Positions 20,934 through 31,823 of a stretch of DNA of 64,000 bases are shown piece by piece. The stretch lies in assembly GCA_037113605.1 (NCBI GenBank), contig CM073731.1, forward strand, positions 140,445,586 through 140,509,585. The letters run 5' to 3'. A model generated the notes under the pieces. It was not told where the DNA came from, ran no database searches, and was given only the letters and a program-made list of their open reading frames with translations. A program made the position numbers and the translations under genes. This DNA is from Calophaca sinica (lineage: Eukaryota > Streptophyta > Magnoliopsida > Fabales > Fabaceae). Position 1 is the first letter of the stretch; each line of letters opens with the position of its first letter.

Positions 20934-22358
20934 TGTTACCAAGTGACTTCAAACACAAGAGGGGGGTGAATTGTGATAGCGGTGCTTATAAAAAAAATTA
21001 CAGATAAATTACTGAATTAAAAAAAAACTTGAAAGAAATAACTTGCGAAAAGATAAATAACTTGAAGAATAAATTGCAATAAATAAATGACAGAAAATAA
21101 ATGACCGAAAAATAAATAAAGAACAAAAATAAATAAAGAAACAGAGAGCAAAGAAGAGCACGCAGCAAATTATACAGGTTCGGCCACCAAACACCCCTGT
21201 GGCCTACGTCCTGTCCCCAAAGCAAAGCACTATGGGATTTTCACTAAATCACTAGCTTTTAAATCAGGTTCAGCTAGAAACCTTTACAACTCTATACCAG
21301 AGCAATACGTTCAAGAGATATCACCTCTCTATGAACACATTGGGATTCCTACCCAATAAGAAATGATTTTCGCAAATAAAATGAGATGAGAAAGATACAC
21401 TCAATAGTGCAGATATAACAAATTGAAGCTCAAATAATACAACTCAAATTATGTAGAATAAAAAGACTCTCAAAAAATTGTGCTCAAATAAGTGTGAGTG
21501 ATGGAGAATATTTGATAGAGTTTTGGCACAAAGAGTAAGTGAGTGTATTTTTTAAAAACATCCGGTGCTGTTGCTTTTATAGGCAATGGAGGAGCGTCAC
21601 TTTAAGAGAAAAGTCCGTTGCAGGATTTGTCCGTTGCAGCAGGGATTTGTCCGTTGCGTTTTGAATATGAAGAATTGAAAACACGGGGACGGAAAAGATT
21701 CTCGGACACCACTTGGTGTTCGACATCGTATTTCCATACGACCTCTCCCCAGCTCGGCATACAATCTCCACACAGCTCGACATACGACCTCTCCACACAG
21801 CTCGGCATACGACCTCTCCACAGCTCGGCATACGACCTCTCCACACAGCTCGACATACGATCTCCTCATAGCTCAGAACGCGACCTCAGCTCGGCACGCG
21901 ACCTCCTCACAGCTCGGCACGCGACCTCAGCTCGGCACGCGACCTCCTCACAGCTCGGCACTTGACCTCATCTCGGCACGCGACTTCCTCACAGCTCGAC
22001 ACGGAGAATATTTTCCAAAGAAAACTTGAAATTTTTTCCAAACAATATTTTGAGCACAACTTAAGAATTTTTCAAAATACTTTGTGCCTAAAAATAATTT
22101 AAGAAAAATTATCATAAAATCAATTTTAGAATAAAAATCATTTTGTGAGTGTGTGATTTTATTTTAATTGAGAGCTTTTTATTACTACTTACAAATAGTC
22201 TTAATAAAAATAAATAAATACCCAAAACCCAAAGACTTGAGAAACTATCATTCTTGATACGCGTCTTGGTATTCTTTTCCACTTTTTGCACGGTTGACTA
22301 TTTGCAAAACTCCCTTTTGTCAATCATCAAAACCATCCTGTCAAGGCATGTATTCACA
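20934..22358 (-). repeat. Copia-B 3' LTR
   Basis: 1425 bp, TGTTACC...TTCACA as read on the plus strand. On the minus strand a TATA box (cctataaaag) lies at about 21574-21582, with the tandem repeat cluster (21740-21990) upstream of it. It is 22 bp longer than its partner. Confidence 0.93.
21740..21995 (-). repeat. Tandem repeats in Copia-B LTR (left copy)
   Basis: Repeats of about 22-26 bp with the core cagctcggcatacgacctct, later variants agctcggcacgcgacctc. About eleven units lie upstream of the minus-strand TATA box, where U3 enhancer elements are expected. Translated antisense they give spurious CRAVWRGRMPSC-type peptides, which I do not regard as proteins. Confidence 0.8.
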
Positions 22359-22371
22359 GACTCCCCCTTTT
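22359..22371 (-). other. Copia-B polypurine tract
   Basis: On the minus strand aaagggggagtc lies immediately before the 3' LTR, the position and composition of a plus-strand primer. Confidence 0.75.
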
Positions 22372-23005
22372 TTATGATGACAAACATCTCATGGAGGAAA
22401 TTTAGTAAAATATAATCATGATATGGCAATGAGATATACGCATGGTTTTTCAATAAAAGATATCAGAGTTTAAGCACAATATTTAGAAAAACTCCCCCTC
22501 ACAATATTTAGAAAAAAGATATCGTAAAAACTCCCTCACAATATGCATAAAATAAACCACTCCGCCTGAATCATATAACTCTCCACCTTTTGGCAACATC
22601 AAAAAGCGGAAAAGATAAAGGGAAAGGCATGTAAAACGTATGCATATACGTGTAACTAGATGGCGAGAAATAATTAAAATAGAGTATCAAGGGTTCAATG
22701 AAGCATAAGAAATCCTTGGTAAAAAAAATTATTCAGGGAGATAGCAAAAATAAAGCACTAGTATAAGAGTTACTACTCCTCCTTCAACTCATTCTCATCA
22801 TCAATTTTTTTCTCATCTTCACCGATATTAAGCGCATAATTGTTTGCGATTAACATAACTCGCACAAACTTTTATTTTAACGATTACAGGAAGGACGGTT
22901 GCATTTCTCCACTTTTAGTCTTGGTAACGGAACCTGCATAAAAATGTTAGCACACTCCAACGCCCAAGTTAGAACTTATTCATAATAAAATGCACTCACA
23001 CGCAG
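22372..23005 (-). other. Copia-B 3' untranslated region
   Basis: About 630 bp between the RNase H stop and the polypurine tract. It contains repeated aatatttagaaaaactccc words. SIRE-type elements may carry an envelope-like frame here. I see no such frame. Confidence 0.5.
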
Positions 23006-24157
23006 TCATTCAATGCATGATTGGTCTAAAATTCCTAACTCGGTTCTTATAAAAAAGAAGTTTTCTTTAGGCAAAGGTTTAGTAAAATTATCTGCGAGTT
23101 GTTTAGATGTTTCCACAAACTCAATCACACAATCTCCTTTTTGAACATGATCTCTAATAAAATGGTGCCTAATTTCTATGTGTTTGGTCCGGGAGTGATA
23201 AACCGGATTTTTCGTGAGGTTTATGGCACTAGTATTGTCGCACTTAATTGGAACAGTTTTCAGATTAATCCCATAATCATTCAACTGTTGTTTCATCCAA
23301 ATAATATGTGCACAACAACTACCTGCTGCAACGTATTCCGCTTCAAAGAAGGGACAAAGCCACACCGCTTGTTTCTTACTATGCCATGAAACCAAGACAT
23401 TCCCAAGTAAGTGACATGTCCCCCTAGTGCTTTTTCGGTCCATTTTGCAACCCGCAAAATCCGAATCCGAGTACCCAATAAGTGTGCAACAAGACCTTTG
23501 GGGTACCATAAACCCATAGTTTGTGTGCGGTGAGATATCTCATGATGCGTTTCTTGCTAAGAGATGTGATTCCTTAGGATTTGCTTGAAAACGTGCACAC
23601 ATACAAACACTAGACATAATATCCGGACGACTTGCAGTGAGATAGAGAAGAGATCCTATCATACCTCGATACTTACTTACTTCGACCGACTTACCACCTT
23701 CATCTTTGTCAAGATAGCATGATGTGCTCATTGGAGTTGAGATTTCTTTGGCGTTGCTCATTCCAAATCTTTTAAGCAACTCCTTGCAATATTTGGATTG
23801 ATTTATAAAAATTCCTTCTGTTGTTTGTTTGATTTGAAAACCAAGGAAGTAGTTGAGCTCTCCCATCATGGACATTTCAAACTCACTTTGCATGATTTTG
23901 GAAAAAATCCCTTTTGAGATATCACCTATTATGTTGTCAAGAGGATGGTTCTTTGAGACTCTCCATTCCTTTGGAAGATTTGAGTGAGAGAGTTCTTGAG
24001 AGGGTTGAGGCAAGGACTCTTGATCCTCCTTTTGAACTTTTGATCTCTCTTGTTCCTCTAAATAGGTATCTCCTAACACTTCTGCAAGATCATCAACACT
24101 TTCTTCATCAAGATTTGGGGTTAGATTCATCAAAAGAAACATGCACAGATTCTTCAA
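23006..24157 (-). pseudogene. Copia-B RT remnant and RNase H
   Basis: The frame 24157-23540 goes from a pre-RT linker (KEWRVSKNHPLDNIIGDISKGI) straight to the end of the RT domain (MMGELNYFLGFQIKQ, then YRGMIGSLLYLTASRPDI). The whole catalytic middle, including the YVDD box, is missing, so this is an internal deletion of several hundred bases near 23905. RNase H follows at 23509-23006 in another frame, with YSDSDFAG, EAEYVAAG, KCDNTSAINL and HHFIRDHV, ending in LADNFTKPL. RT cannot be active; the RNase H motifs are intact. Confidence 0.88.
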
Positions 24158-24199
24158 CAGTTAAAGTACGTTTATTAAAAATTGAAAGGCTTTACTAGA

Positions 24200-25395
24200 A
24201 GTGGAATATCCAAGAAATAAACCTTCAGCCTTTAGCATCAAATTTACCAAGGTTATCTTTACCGTTATTTAGAACAAAGCACTTACATCCAAATACGTGA
24301 AGGTGGGAAATGTTGGGCTTCCTCCTTGTAAATTTCATAGGGCGTTTGTTTTAGAATAGGTCTTATGAGGACTCTATTCATTACATAACATGCGGTGCTT
24401 ACTGCGTCTGCCGTAAATACTTAGGAAGGTTGGTCTCATTGAGCATCGTCCTCGCAAGCTCTTCAAGAGACCGATTTTTCCTTTCCACCACTCCATTCTG
24501 CTGTGGTGTTCTAGGTGCGGAAAAATTATGCTCAATTCCATTTTCAGTACAAAAGGCCTCAAATGCCTCATTTTGGAATTCCCCACCCTGATCACTGGAT
24601 GGATACTATGTTCATTCCTTTTTCATTTTGGATAACTTTAGCAAGTTTTGAAAGGCAGCAAAAGTGTCATTTTTATGAGAAATAAATAGGGTCCATGTAT
24701 AGCGAGAATAGTCGCCCACACTACCAAGAGCATAGTAATTGCCCCCAAACCTTTTAGTTCTAGAAGGGCCAAATAAATCCATATGTAAAAGTTGTAAAGC
24801 CCGATTTGTTGAAACAATATTTTTAGATTTGAAAGAAGCCTTTACTTGTTTTCCTTTGACATGCATCGCAAAGTTTATCTTTTTCAAAGCGGAGCTTTGG
24901 TAAGCCAATTACTAAGTCCTTTCGAACCAATTTATTAAGATGATCCATGTGAATATGAGCCATTCTTCTATGCCATAGCCAAGATTCATCCTCTTTACTA
25001 ATAAGACAACATGCATCATTTGAAGGTATTTTATCTAAATCAAGCATATAGATATTTCCAATTCTAGGTCCAATAATAATAACATTTTCATTTATAGAAT
25101 CCATGACCATGCATTTTGAAGAATCGAAAACCACTTTGTTTCCTTTATCACAAAGTTGACTAATGCTTAGCAAATTATGCTTCAAACCATCCACATACAA
25201 AACATTTTCAATAGTGGGATTAGGACTCTTACCAATAGAACCAATCCCAAGAATTTTACCTTTGTTGTTGTCACCATACCGGACATAACCACTATTCTTA
25301 GGTACCAATGAGGAGAACTTGCTTTTGTCTCTTGTCATGTGCTTTGAACAGCCGCTATCAAGATACCAATTTAAGTCCTTGGCTTTCAAGCACAC
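24200..25395 (-). pseudogene. Copia-B protease and integrase, frameshifted
   Basis: The frame 25395-24823 holds the aspartic protease motif LDSGCSKHMT and the zinc-binding pre-integrase region (WLWHRRMAHIHMDHL, CDACQRK). The frame 24908-24612 continues with the integrase core (MDLFGPSRTKRFGG, VGDYSRYTW). The rest of the core (around 24595-24374) is only seen in shifted frames. At least three frame breaks make it non-functional. Confidence 0.85.
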
Positions 25396-25408
25396 CTACA
25401 ACAACAGA

Positions 25409-27093
25409 TTAATTTTTAACCTTTGGTACCCAAACTAAGTTGGGTCCAGATGAGTTAGTTTTTGGCAAAGTACCCTTTGGAATCCATATCTTTTTGCCAA
25501 CCACATTCTTGTTCTTTCTAATATTGCAAATGGAGGCAATGTGACCATTTCTACCACAGTGAAAGCATTTAATGAAAGGGCTGCTTGAAGTGTTGTTGTG
25601 ATTGACAAATTTAAAGGATTTTTCATGCGTTTGTGGATTATAACCCACACCAGCTTTTCCAAAAGTACCCTTTTGTTTTCCCAATAGAATGTTTAAGTTA
25701 TCCCTTCCCATGGTAAATTTGGCAAGGGTGTTTTCCAAATCTTCAATCTTGTTTTTCAAAACATTGCATTCATCACACTTGAAAGTATCAATCTTTTGGT
25801 TTTCACAAAAGGTGCAAGTAGAAACTTCAGTCACAACAACTTGTTTTTCCTTAAAAACTTCCATCTCTTGGTTTAAGAAAATAATTTTAGATTCAAGAGA
25901 AGAGATGGTTTTCTTAGAAGAAGAAATAATTTTTCGAAGTCTAGTCGTTTCATTATTTAATTCTTCACAAGTAATAAGCAGCTCATCATAAGTTAAATGA
26001 GATTTGAGTTCAAGAGCATTTACCTCTTCCTCCTCGTGTTTTGCCATGAGACATAAGTTGGCCTCCTCATTTTCTAATTCATCAGACGAGTCCATATCAT
26101 TGTCATCCCAGGCAATGTAGGCTCTTCTTCCTTTTGATTCCTTTTGTGGTCTTCTATCAAATTTTTTGTTTTTCTTCCCACTATGAGGGCGCTTCGGTTT
26201 TATATGTCCCTTTGACCACACTTGTAGCAAGTTGGATTAAAAGAAGTTCCTTCCTCATTTTTCTTTTGAGGATTTTGTACCTTGCCCGTTCTCCCTTTTG
26301 CCTCATGAACCTTTTGAACCTTGAACCATCGGACTTATGTCTTCCTCATTCTCATCTAGACTATCATTGTTGTCGATTCCTCTTTTTCATTTACGATTGC
26401 TTTGAGAGCAATTCCTTTCTTTTCTTATCACTTTCTTCACTCTCGGTGAGTCGATTTAGTTCAAGTTCATGTTCCTGCAATTTTCCAAACAAGGTTGCCA
26501 ATGATATAGTAGATAAATCTTTAGATTCAGATATAGCAAGAACCTTGGGTTGCTAGCTTTCTATTTAAACATCTAAGAACTTTATTAATTAAATCTTCAC
26601 ATCAAGACTTTCCCAAGAGCTACGAGATGGTTTATTATATGGATGAACCTTTTTGCATATCTTGTATGTTTTCACTTGGTTTCATCCTAAATAACTCATA
26701 CTCATGGGTTAATGTGTTCATTCGAGCCATCTTGACCTCTGTAGTACCTTCATGGGTCAATAGAAGGGTGTCCCACATTTCTTTAGCAGCCTTGCAATTT
26801 GAGACCCTATAGAACTCATCGTAGCTTAAAGCAGAAGTGATGATGTTCTTAGCTTTCAAATTGTATTGGACCTTTTTCTTATCATCTTCGGTCCAAAGTG
26901 ATATTGGTTTGTCTACCACTGCATCATTAATTGATTGAGTGGGGGCAAATGGACCATTTTCCACACCATCCCAAATACCAAGGTCAACACCCTCAAGAAA
27001 GATTTGCATTCTATCCTTCCAATAACCATACCCCTCACCATTGAAAAATGGGGGTCTGTTCATGGAGGTTCCCTCGTTATTGTTTGAAGTCAT
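25409..27093 (-). pseudogene. Copia-B gag
   Basis: The likely start is the ATG at 27093 (MTSNNNEGTSMNRPPFF). The frame is open further upstream but runs through the primer site. The N-terminal gag domain (YGYWKDRMQIFLEG, AKEMWDTLLLTHEG, EYELFRMKPSE) ends at 26635. About 400 bp of decayed frame follow. A second open piece, 26230-25409, has a charged, coiled-coil-like middle and a CCHC knuckle (CFHCGRNGHIASIC), then KIWIPK and LVWVPK before a stop. Confidence 0.85.
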
Positions 27094-27130
27094 TCTCTTG
27101 AGACGATTAAGTCCTTTATACAAGAGTCTA

Positions 27131-27142
27131 GCTCTGATACCA
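27131..27142 (-). other. Copia-B primer binding site (initiator tRNA-Met)
   Basis: Minus-strand tggtatcagagc lies two bases inside the 5' LTR. It is the standard plant copia site complementary to the 3' end of initiator tRNA-Met, and it fixes the element's orientation. Confidence 0.92.
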
Positions 27143-27144
27143 CT

Positions 27145-28547
27145 TGTTACCAAGTGACTTCAAACACAAGAGGGGGGTGAATTGTGATAGCGGTGCTTAT
27201 AAAAAAAAATTACAGATAAATTCTTGAATTAAAAAAACTTGAAAGAAATAACTTATAAAAGATAAATAACTTGAAGAATAAATTGCAATAAATAAATGAC
27301 AGAAAATAAATGACCGAAAAATAAATAAAGAACAAAAATAAATAAAGAAACAGAGAGCAAAGAAGAGCACGCAGCAAATTATACAGGTTCGGCCACCAAA
27401 CACCCCTGTGGCCTACGTCCTGTCCCCAAAGCAAAGCACTATGGGATCTTCACTAATTCACTAGCTTTTAAATCAGGTTCACTAGAAACCTTTACAACTC
27501 TATACTGAGCAATACGCTCAAGAGATATCACCTCTCTATGAACACCTTGGGATTCCTACCCAATAAGAAATGATTTTCGCAAATAAAATGAGATGAGAAA
27601 GATACACTCAATAGTGCAGATATAACAAATCGAAGCTCAAATAATACAACTCAAATTATGTAGAATAAAAAGACTCTCAAAAAATTGTGCTCAAATAAGT
27701 GTGAGTGATGGAGAATATTTGATAGAGTTTTGGCACAAAGAGTAAGTGAGTGTATTTTTTAAAAACATTCGGTGCTGTTGCTTTTATAGGCAATGGAGGA
27801 GCGTCACTTTAAGAGAAAAGTCCGTTGTAGGATTTGTCCGTTGCAGCAGGGATTTGTCCGTTGCGTTTTGAATATGAAGAATTGAAAACACGGGGACGGA
27901 AAAGATTCTCGGACACCACTTGGTGTTCAACGTCGTATTTCCATACGACCTCTCCCCAGCTCGGCATACAATCTCCACACAGCTCGACATACGACCTCTC
28001 CACACAGCTCGGCATACGATCTCTCCACAGCTCGGCATACGACCTCTCCACAGCTCGGCATACGACCTCTCCACACAGCTCGACATACGATCTCCTCATA
28101 GCTCGGCACGCGACCTCAGCTCGGCACGCGACCTCCTCACAGCTCGGCACTTGACCTCATCTCGGCACGCGACTTCCTCACAGCTCGACACGGAGAATAT
28201 TTTCCAAAGAAAACTTGAAATTTTTTCCAAACAATATTTTGAGCACAACTTAAGAATTTTTCAAAATACTTTGTGCCTAAAAATAATTTAAGAAAAATTA
28301 TCATAAAATCAATTTTAGAATAAAAATCATTTTGTGAGTGTGTGATTTTATTTTAATTGAGAGCTTTTTATTACTACTTACAAATAGTCTTAATAAAAAT
28401 AAATAAATACCCAAAACCCAAAGACTTGAGAAACTATCATTCTTGATACGCGTCTTGATATTCTTTTCCACTTTTTGCACGGTTGACTATTTGCAAAACT
28501 CCCTTTTGTCAATCATCAAAACCATCCTGTCAAGGCATGTATTCACA
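27145..28547 (-). repeat. Copia-B 5' LTR
   Basis: 1403 bp, nearly identical to 20934-22358. The tandem cluster of tcggcatacgacctctccac-type units is at about 27950-28190 and has about one unit fewer. The minus-strand TATA box is near 27784. Confidence 0.93.
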
Positions 28548-28552
28548 TTACT

Positions 28553-28759
28553 TTGGAGGAGGTCCAACAATCCATTAGGACCAAGGAGCTAACCAAGCTC
28601 CAAGACTTGAAAGTGGATGATAGTGGTGAAGGCTTAAGTGTGTCAAGGGGAAGAAGTGAGAGTAGAGGAAACAACAACAAAGAGAAGAATTCTAGGTCGA
28701 AATCCAAGTCAAAGGGGAACAATAAGAAGTATAAGTGCTTCAATTGTCACAAGACCGGT
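28553..28759 (+). pseudogene. Copia-A gag, middle part up to the zinc knuckle
   Basis: The Copia-A frame resumes in phase after Copia-B, with LEEVQQSIRTKELTK, a basic SRGRSESRG segment and the first half of the zinc knuckle (CFNCHKTG). It stops at codon GGT (28757-28759), where the Ogre element has inserted. The second half of the knuckle lies 16.8 kb away at 45518. Confidence 0.92.
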
Positions 28760-30938
28760 TGTTATACCCAAATTTTGTCATTTCTCCTCTTTTAATTTAT
28801 TTTTATTTTTATTTTTTATTGTGTTTTTATTTTAAAAATGAAGCAGGCTAAATTTGATAATTATTGGGCTTGTATTTTGTGTTAGTTCATTTGGACTAAC
28901 TTCAACCCAATTGCAATGAAAAATAAATGAAAGGCCCAAGCAAAAAAAAAAAAGAGGAAGCAGAAGCAAAAAACGTAAAAGAAGCAGGGAAGAAAAAAAA
29001 AGAAGAAGAAAAGAGCACCGCTCAGCCACTGAAGTCTTTGTTTTCTGCACATTTTTTTTCAAACTAGCTGCAATTTTTTCCAAAAAGCTATTACGGCTAA
29101 TTGCAATTTTTTCAAACCACTGCAATATTTTTTCAAACCATTAATGCTATTTCAAACTCTGCAGCAAACCATTAATGCTATTTCAAACTCTGCAGCAAGT
29201 AACCATCATTTCAGCCCCAATTTGTAGTTGCAAGTGGACAAATTGAGCCCTCTGTTTTTTCTATAAATAGCAGTAGAGAATAGGGGAAAGGGAAGAGATT
29301 TACGGAAGAAAAATTGCACTGAATTTCAGAATTGGATATCTCATTTTTGGTACCAATTATACACAACAATTTGAGAGAAAATTGAGAGAAAAAAAGAGAA
29401 GAACTAGAAAAAAAAAACGCAGAAGAAGCAAACAGAAGAAAGAAGAAGCAGAAGAAAAAAAGGTCTCTTCTTCCTCCCTCTCCTTTCCTTTCTCTCTCAC
29501 GTTCTCTTCTCTCCCCCAGCCACGATCTCCACCCTCTCAGCCTCCCTCACCCTCCTTCTTCCTCCCTCTCCCACGATCTCTCTCTCTTTCCTCTCTCTCT
29601 GTGTCCCGCACCACCACCCTCCTCCCAAACTTCTTCTCTCTCTCTCTCCTTCCCTCCTTCCCTCCCGCTTTCTCTTTTCTTTCTTGGCAGTACGCTTCTC
29701 ACTTTTTGATTGTGTTTTTATGTGTGTATGTGTTCTCAGCTTATTAGGTTTAGCATCCCCCTTTCTTTTGTTCTTTTTTTTCTTTTTTTTTAATTTTCCA
29801 ATCCTCTCGCTTTCTTTTCATGCGACTGCTTCTTTTATTTCCTATTTTATTTTTTTTTTTTTTTTTGTTATTTAAAGTGGGCTGCAGCCCATCCTTTCAC
29901 CTTTTTTTTATTTTATTTCTTTTTTTATTTTATTTGTTTCTTTTGTTTTTTTTAGTGGGTTTTATTTGTTTCTTTTATTATTTTTTTTAGTGGGCTCAGC
30001 CCATTCTCCTTTTTACTCTTTGGGCTTTAGCCCACTTAACTCCTCTTTTTTTATTTGTCAAACCCTTTTCCTCTATCATTTATTCAATAAATATGAACAC
30101 CTTTTTTTTTTACTAGTCAAACTAATACGATTTCATTCAACTAAATTTTATACCGGTTTTGAGACCCTATTTTTCTTGAAAATCACGTGACAAAAGTCAT
30201 GAAAATTAATTTATTAGTGATGATTACTCGAGATTGCTTCCCGTTTAGTCATTACAAGTATCTTAATGTTCTAAATAAAATTGGGTTATTAGTGAGGACC
30301 ACTCTTGATTGCTTCTCGTTTGGTCCCTACGAAAACCTATCTTTTTATTAAAAATAAAATTAAGTTTTTTTTTTACTAGTAATGATCACTCGAGATTGCT
30401 TCCCGTTTGAACATTACGAATACCGTTAATTTTATAAACAAAAAAAAAAGGTTATTAACGAGGGCCACTCTTGATTGCTTCTTGTTTGGTCTCTATAAAA
30501 CCTACCTTTTTATACAATTAAAATCAACCAACACGCAACCATTTTCTACCCCAAGAACTACGTAGCCTTTGATTTCTCCACTGCACCCGGAGATACGTAG
30601 GAGCAGGAGCCCACTCCTGTCAAGCGCAAAAATAAACGACTTTTATTAAGTCCTCTTTTTTTTTATCTTGGTTAAATTTTTTTATAAAAGGGAAATAAAT
30701 ATTTTTTAGAAGTTAATAAGATTTGCACAATTAATTAGAGGTAACCTTTTTCGAAAGGATGTTGTAGGGTGCTAATACCTTCCCTACACATAATCGACTC
30801 CTGAACCCAAATCCGGTCTTAAGGACCACTTTTCTTCAAAAAAAGGTTTTTTTTTCCAATATTTTCCCTATGAAATAAATTATTGGTGGCGGCTCCATTA
30901 AACTCGAATAAATCCCTCCGGATTTTTCGGTCGCTACA
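28760..30938 (+). repeat. Ogre 5' LTR
   Basis: 2179 bp. A TATA box (tataaata) is at 29262-29269. Downstream are A/G-rich and then C/T-rich blocks. Around 30200-30500 the words ctcgagattgcttcccgttt and ccactcttgattgcttctcg alternate in about four copies. Open frames in these simple blocks are compositional and not genes. Confidence 0.95.
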
Positions 30939-30940
30939 GC

Positions 30941-30958
30941 TGGCGACTCCACTGGGGA
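30941..30958 (+). other. Ogre primer binding site (tRNA-Arg type)
   Basis: tggcgactccactgggga lies two bases after the LTR. This is the site known from Ogre elements, complementary to a tRNA-Arg 3' end. Confidence 0.88.
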
Positions 30959-31823
30959 ATTTTAGAGAGTCAAGCCTAACATGATTAATTGTGCCAAATA
31001 ATTAACTTCATTTTTTTTGTTATTCTTTTTTAATTCCCCTTCTTTTTATTTTTATCTTTATTTATTTATTTATTTATTTTCTTTTGTAAACATTTATTTA
31101 TTATTTGTTTAATTTTAATTTGTTGTGAATATTGAACATTAGGATAGACGACTATATTTGTATGCTTTGTTTGTTTTGTAGCTTGGGTAGTGTTAGGGTG
31201 TTGCCTCTCTCACACACCGCACCTACATGTTCGCACACACATGTGAATAAGGCCCTATACCCGGGTCAGAGCAAAGCTTAAGTTGAGTGGAGGTTCGGTG
31301 ATGGTCAATTGGAATTTGCTTTCCTTCTGGCTATTGCGAGAACTTCATCTAGAGTGTGCTCCCTCTGAGTATTCCGCACCGGATAGTTATCTATCGTTGT
31401 GGTTAATATTCAGGAGGAGACTTTAGCTCTAGAGGCCTTTGGTGAGAATGTGATTAGAGCCACCATGAGATCTATCACTTAATACAAGACTATAGACCCC
31501 TTAGGTTAGAAAATCTCTAATTTTAGGTTTAACCCATTTAAGACACAAGGGGCATCATATCATTTTTATTCTTCCACCAAAATCTGTTATATCACATCTA
31601 TGCATAAAAAAAAAGGGTCTACTAAATCGCATATCTTTGTGCATGCTACATAAATAGTCATCATCATCACTCAACATTATATCTTCATGCATTCATACTT
31701 CCGAAAAAAAAAACATGTTGAATTTTTTTTAAAAAAAAAAATATCATTCATTCTCATTTCATTTTAGGTCGCCAGGGAAGCATAAGAACTCAAAGTTTGG
31801 CTGCAAGTATTTTGTGAGATAAT
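30959..31823 (+). other. Ogre leader
   Basis: 865 bp of untranslated sequence between the primer site and ORF1. It is T-rich near the start. No open frame or other signal is seen. Confidence 0.6.

Larger units (their letters stand above)
20934..28547 (-). mobile_element. Copia-B: minus-strand copia element inside Copia-A gag
   Basis: It is bounded by LTRs 20934-22358 and 27145-28547 and by the 5-bp duplication ttact (20929-20933, 28548-28552). The primer site, gag, protease, integrase, RT remnant and RNase H run on the minus strand. The large gag with a coiled-coil-rich middle, the CCHC knuckle and the WIPK/WVPK tail suggest the SIRE/Maximus lineage, but this is tentative. Total length is 7.6 kb. 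The coding part has many frameshifts and lacks the RT core. The LTRs are nearly identical apart from repeat number, so the copy was probably mobilised by another element's enzymes or decayed quickly. Confidence 0.93.

Noticed and set aside
21577..21869. Open minus-strand frames rich in Cys, Arg and Trp over the Copia-B LTR (and the same at 27784-28150)
   Set aside because: They are translations of the 22-26-bp tandem repeats, open in several frames at once.
22360..23005. Envelope-like third frame in Copia-B
   Set aside because: SIRE-type elements may have one, but no frame of useful length or membrane segment is present in the 630 bp available.
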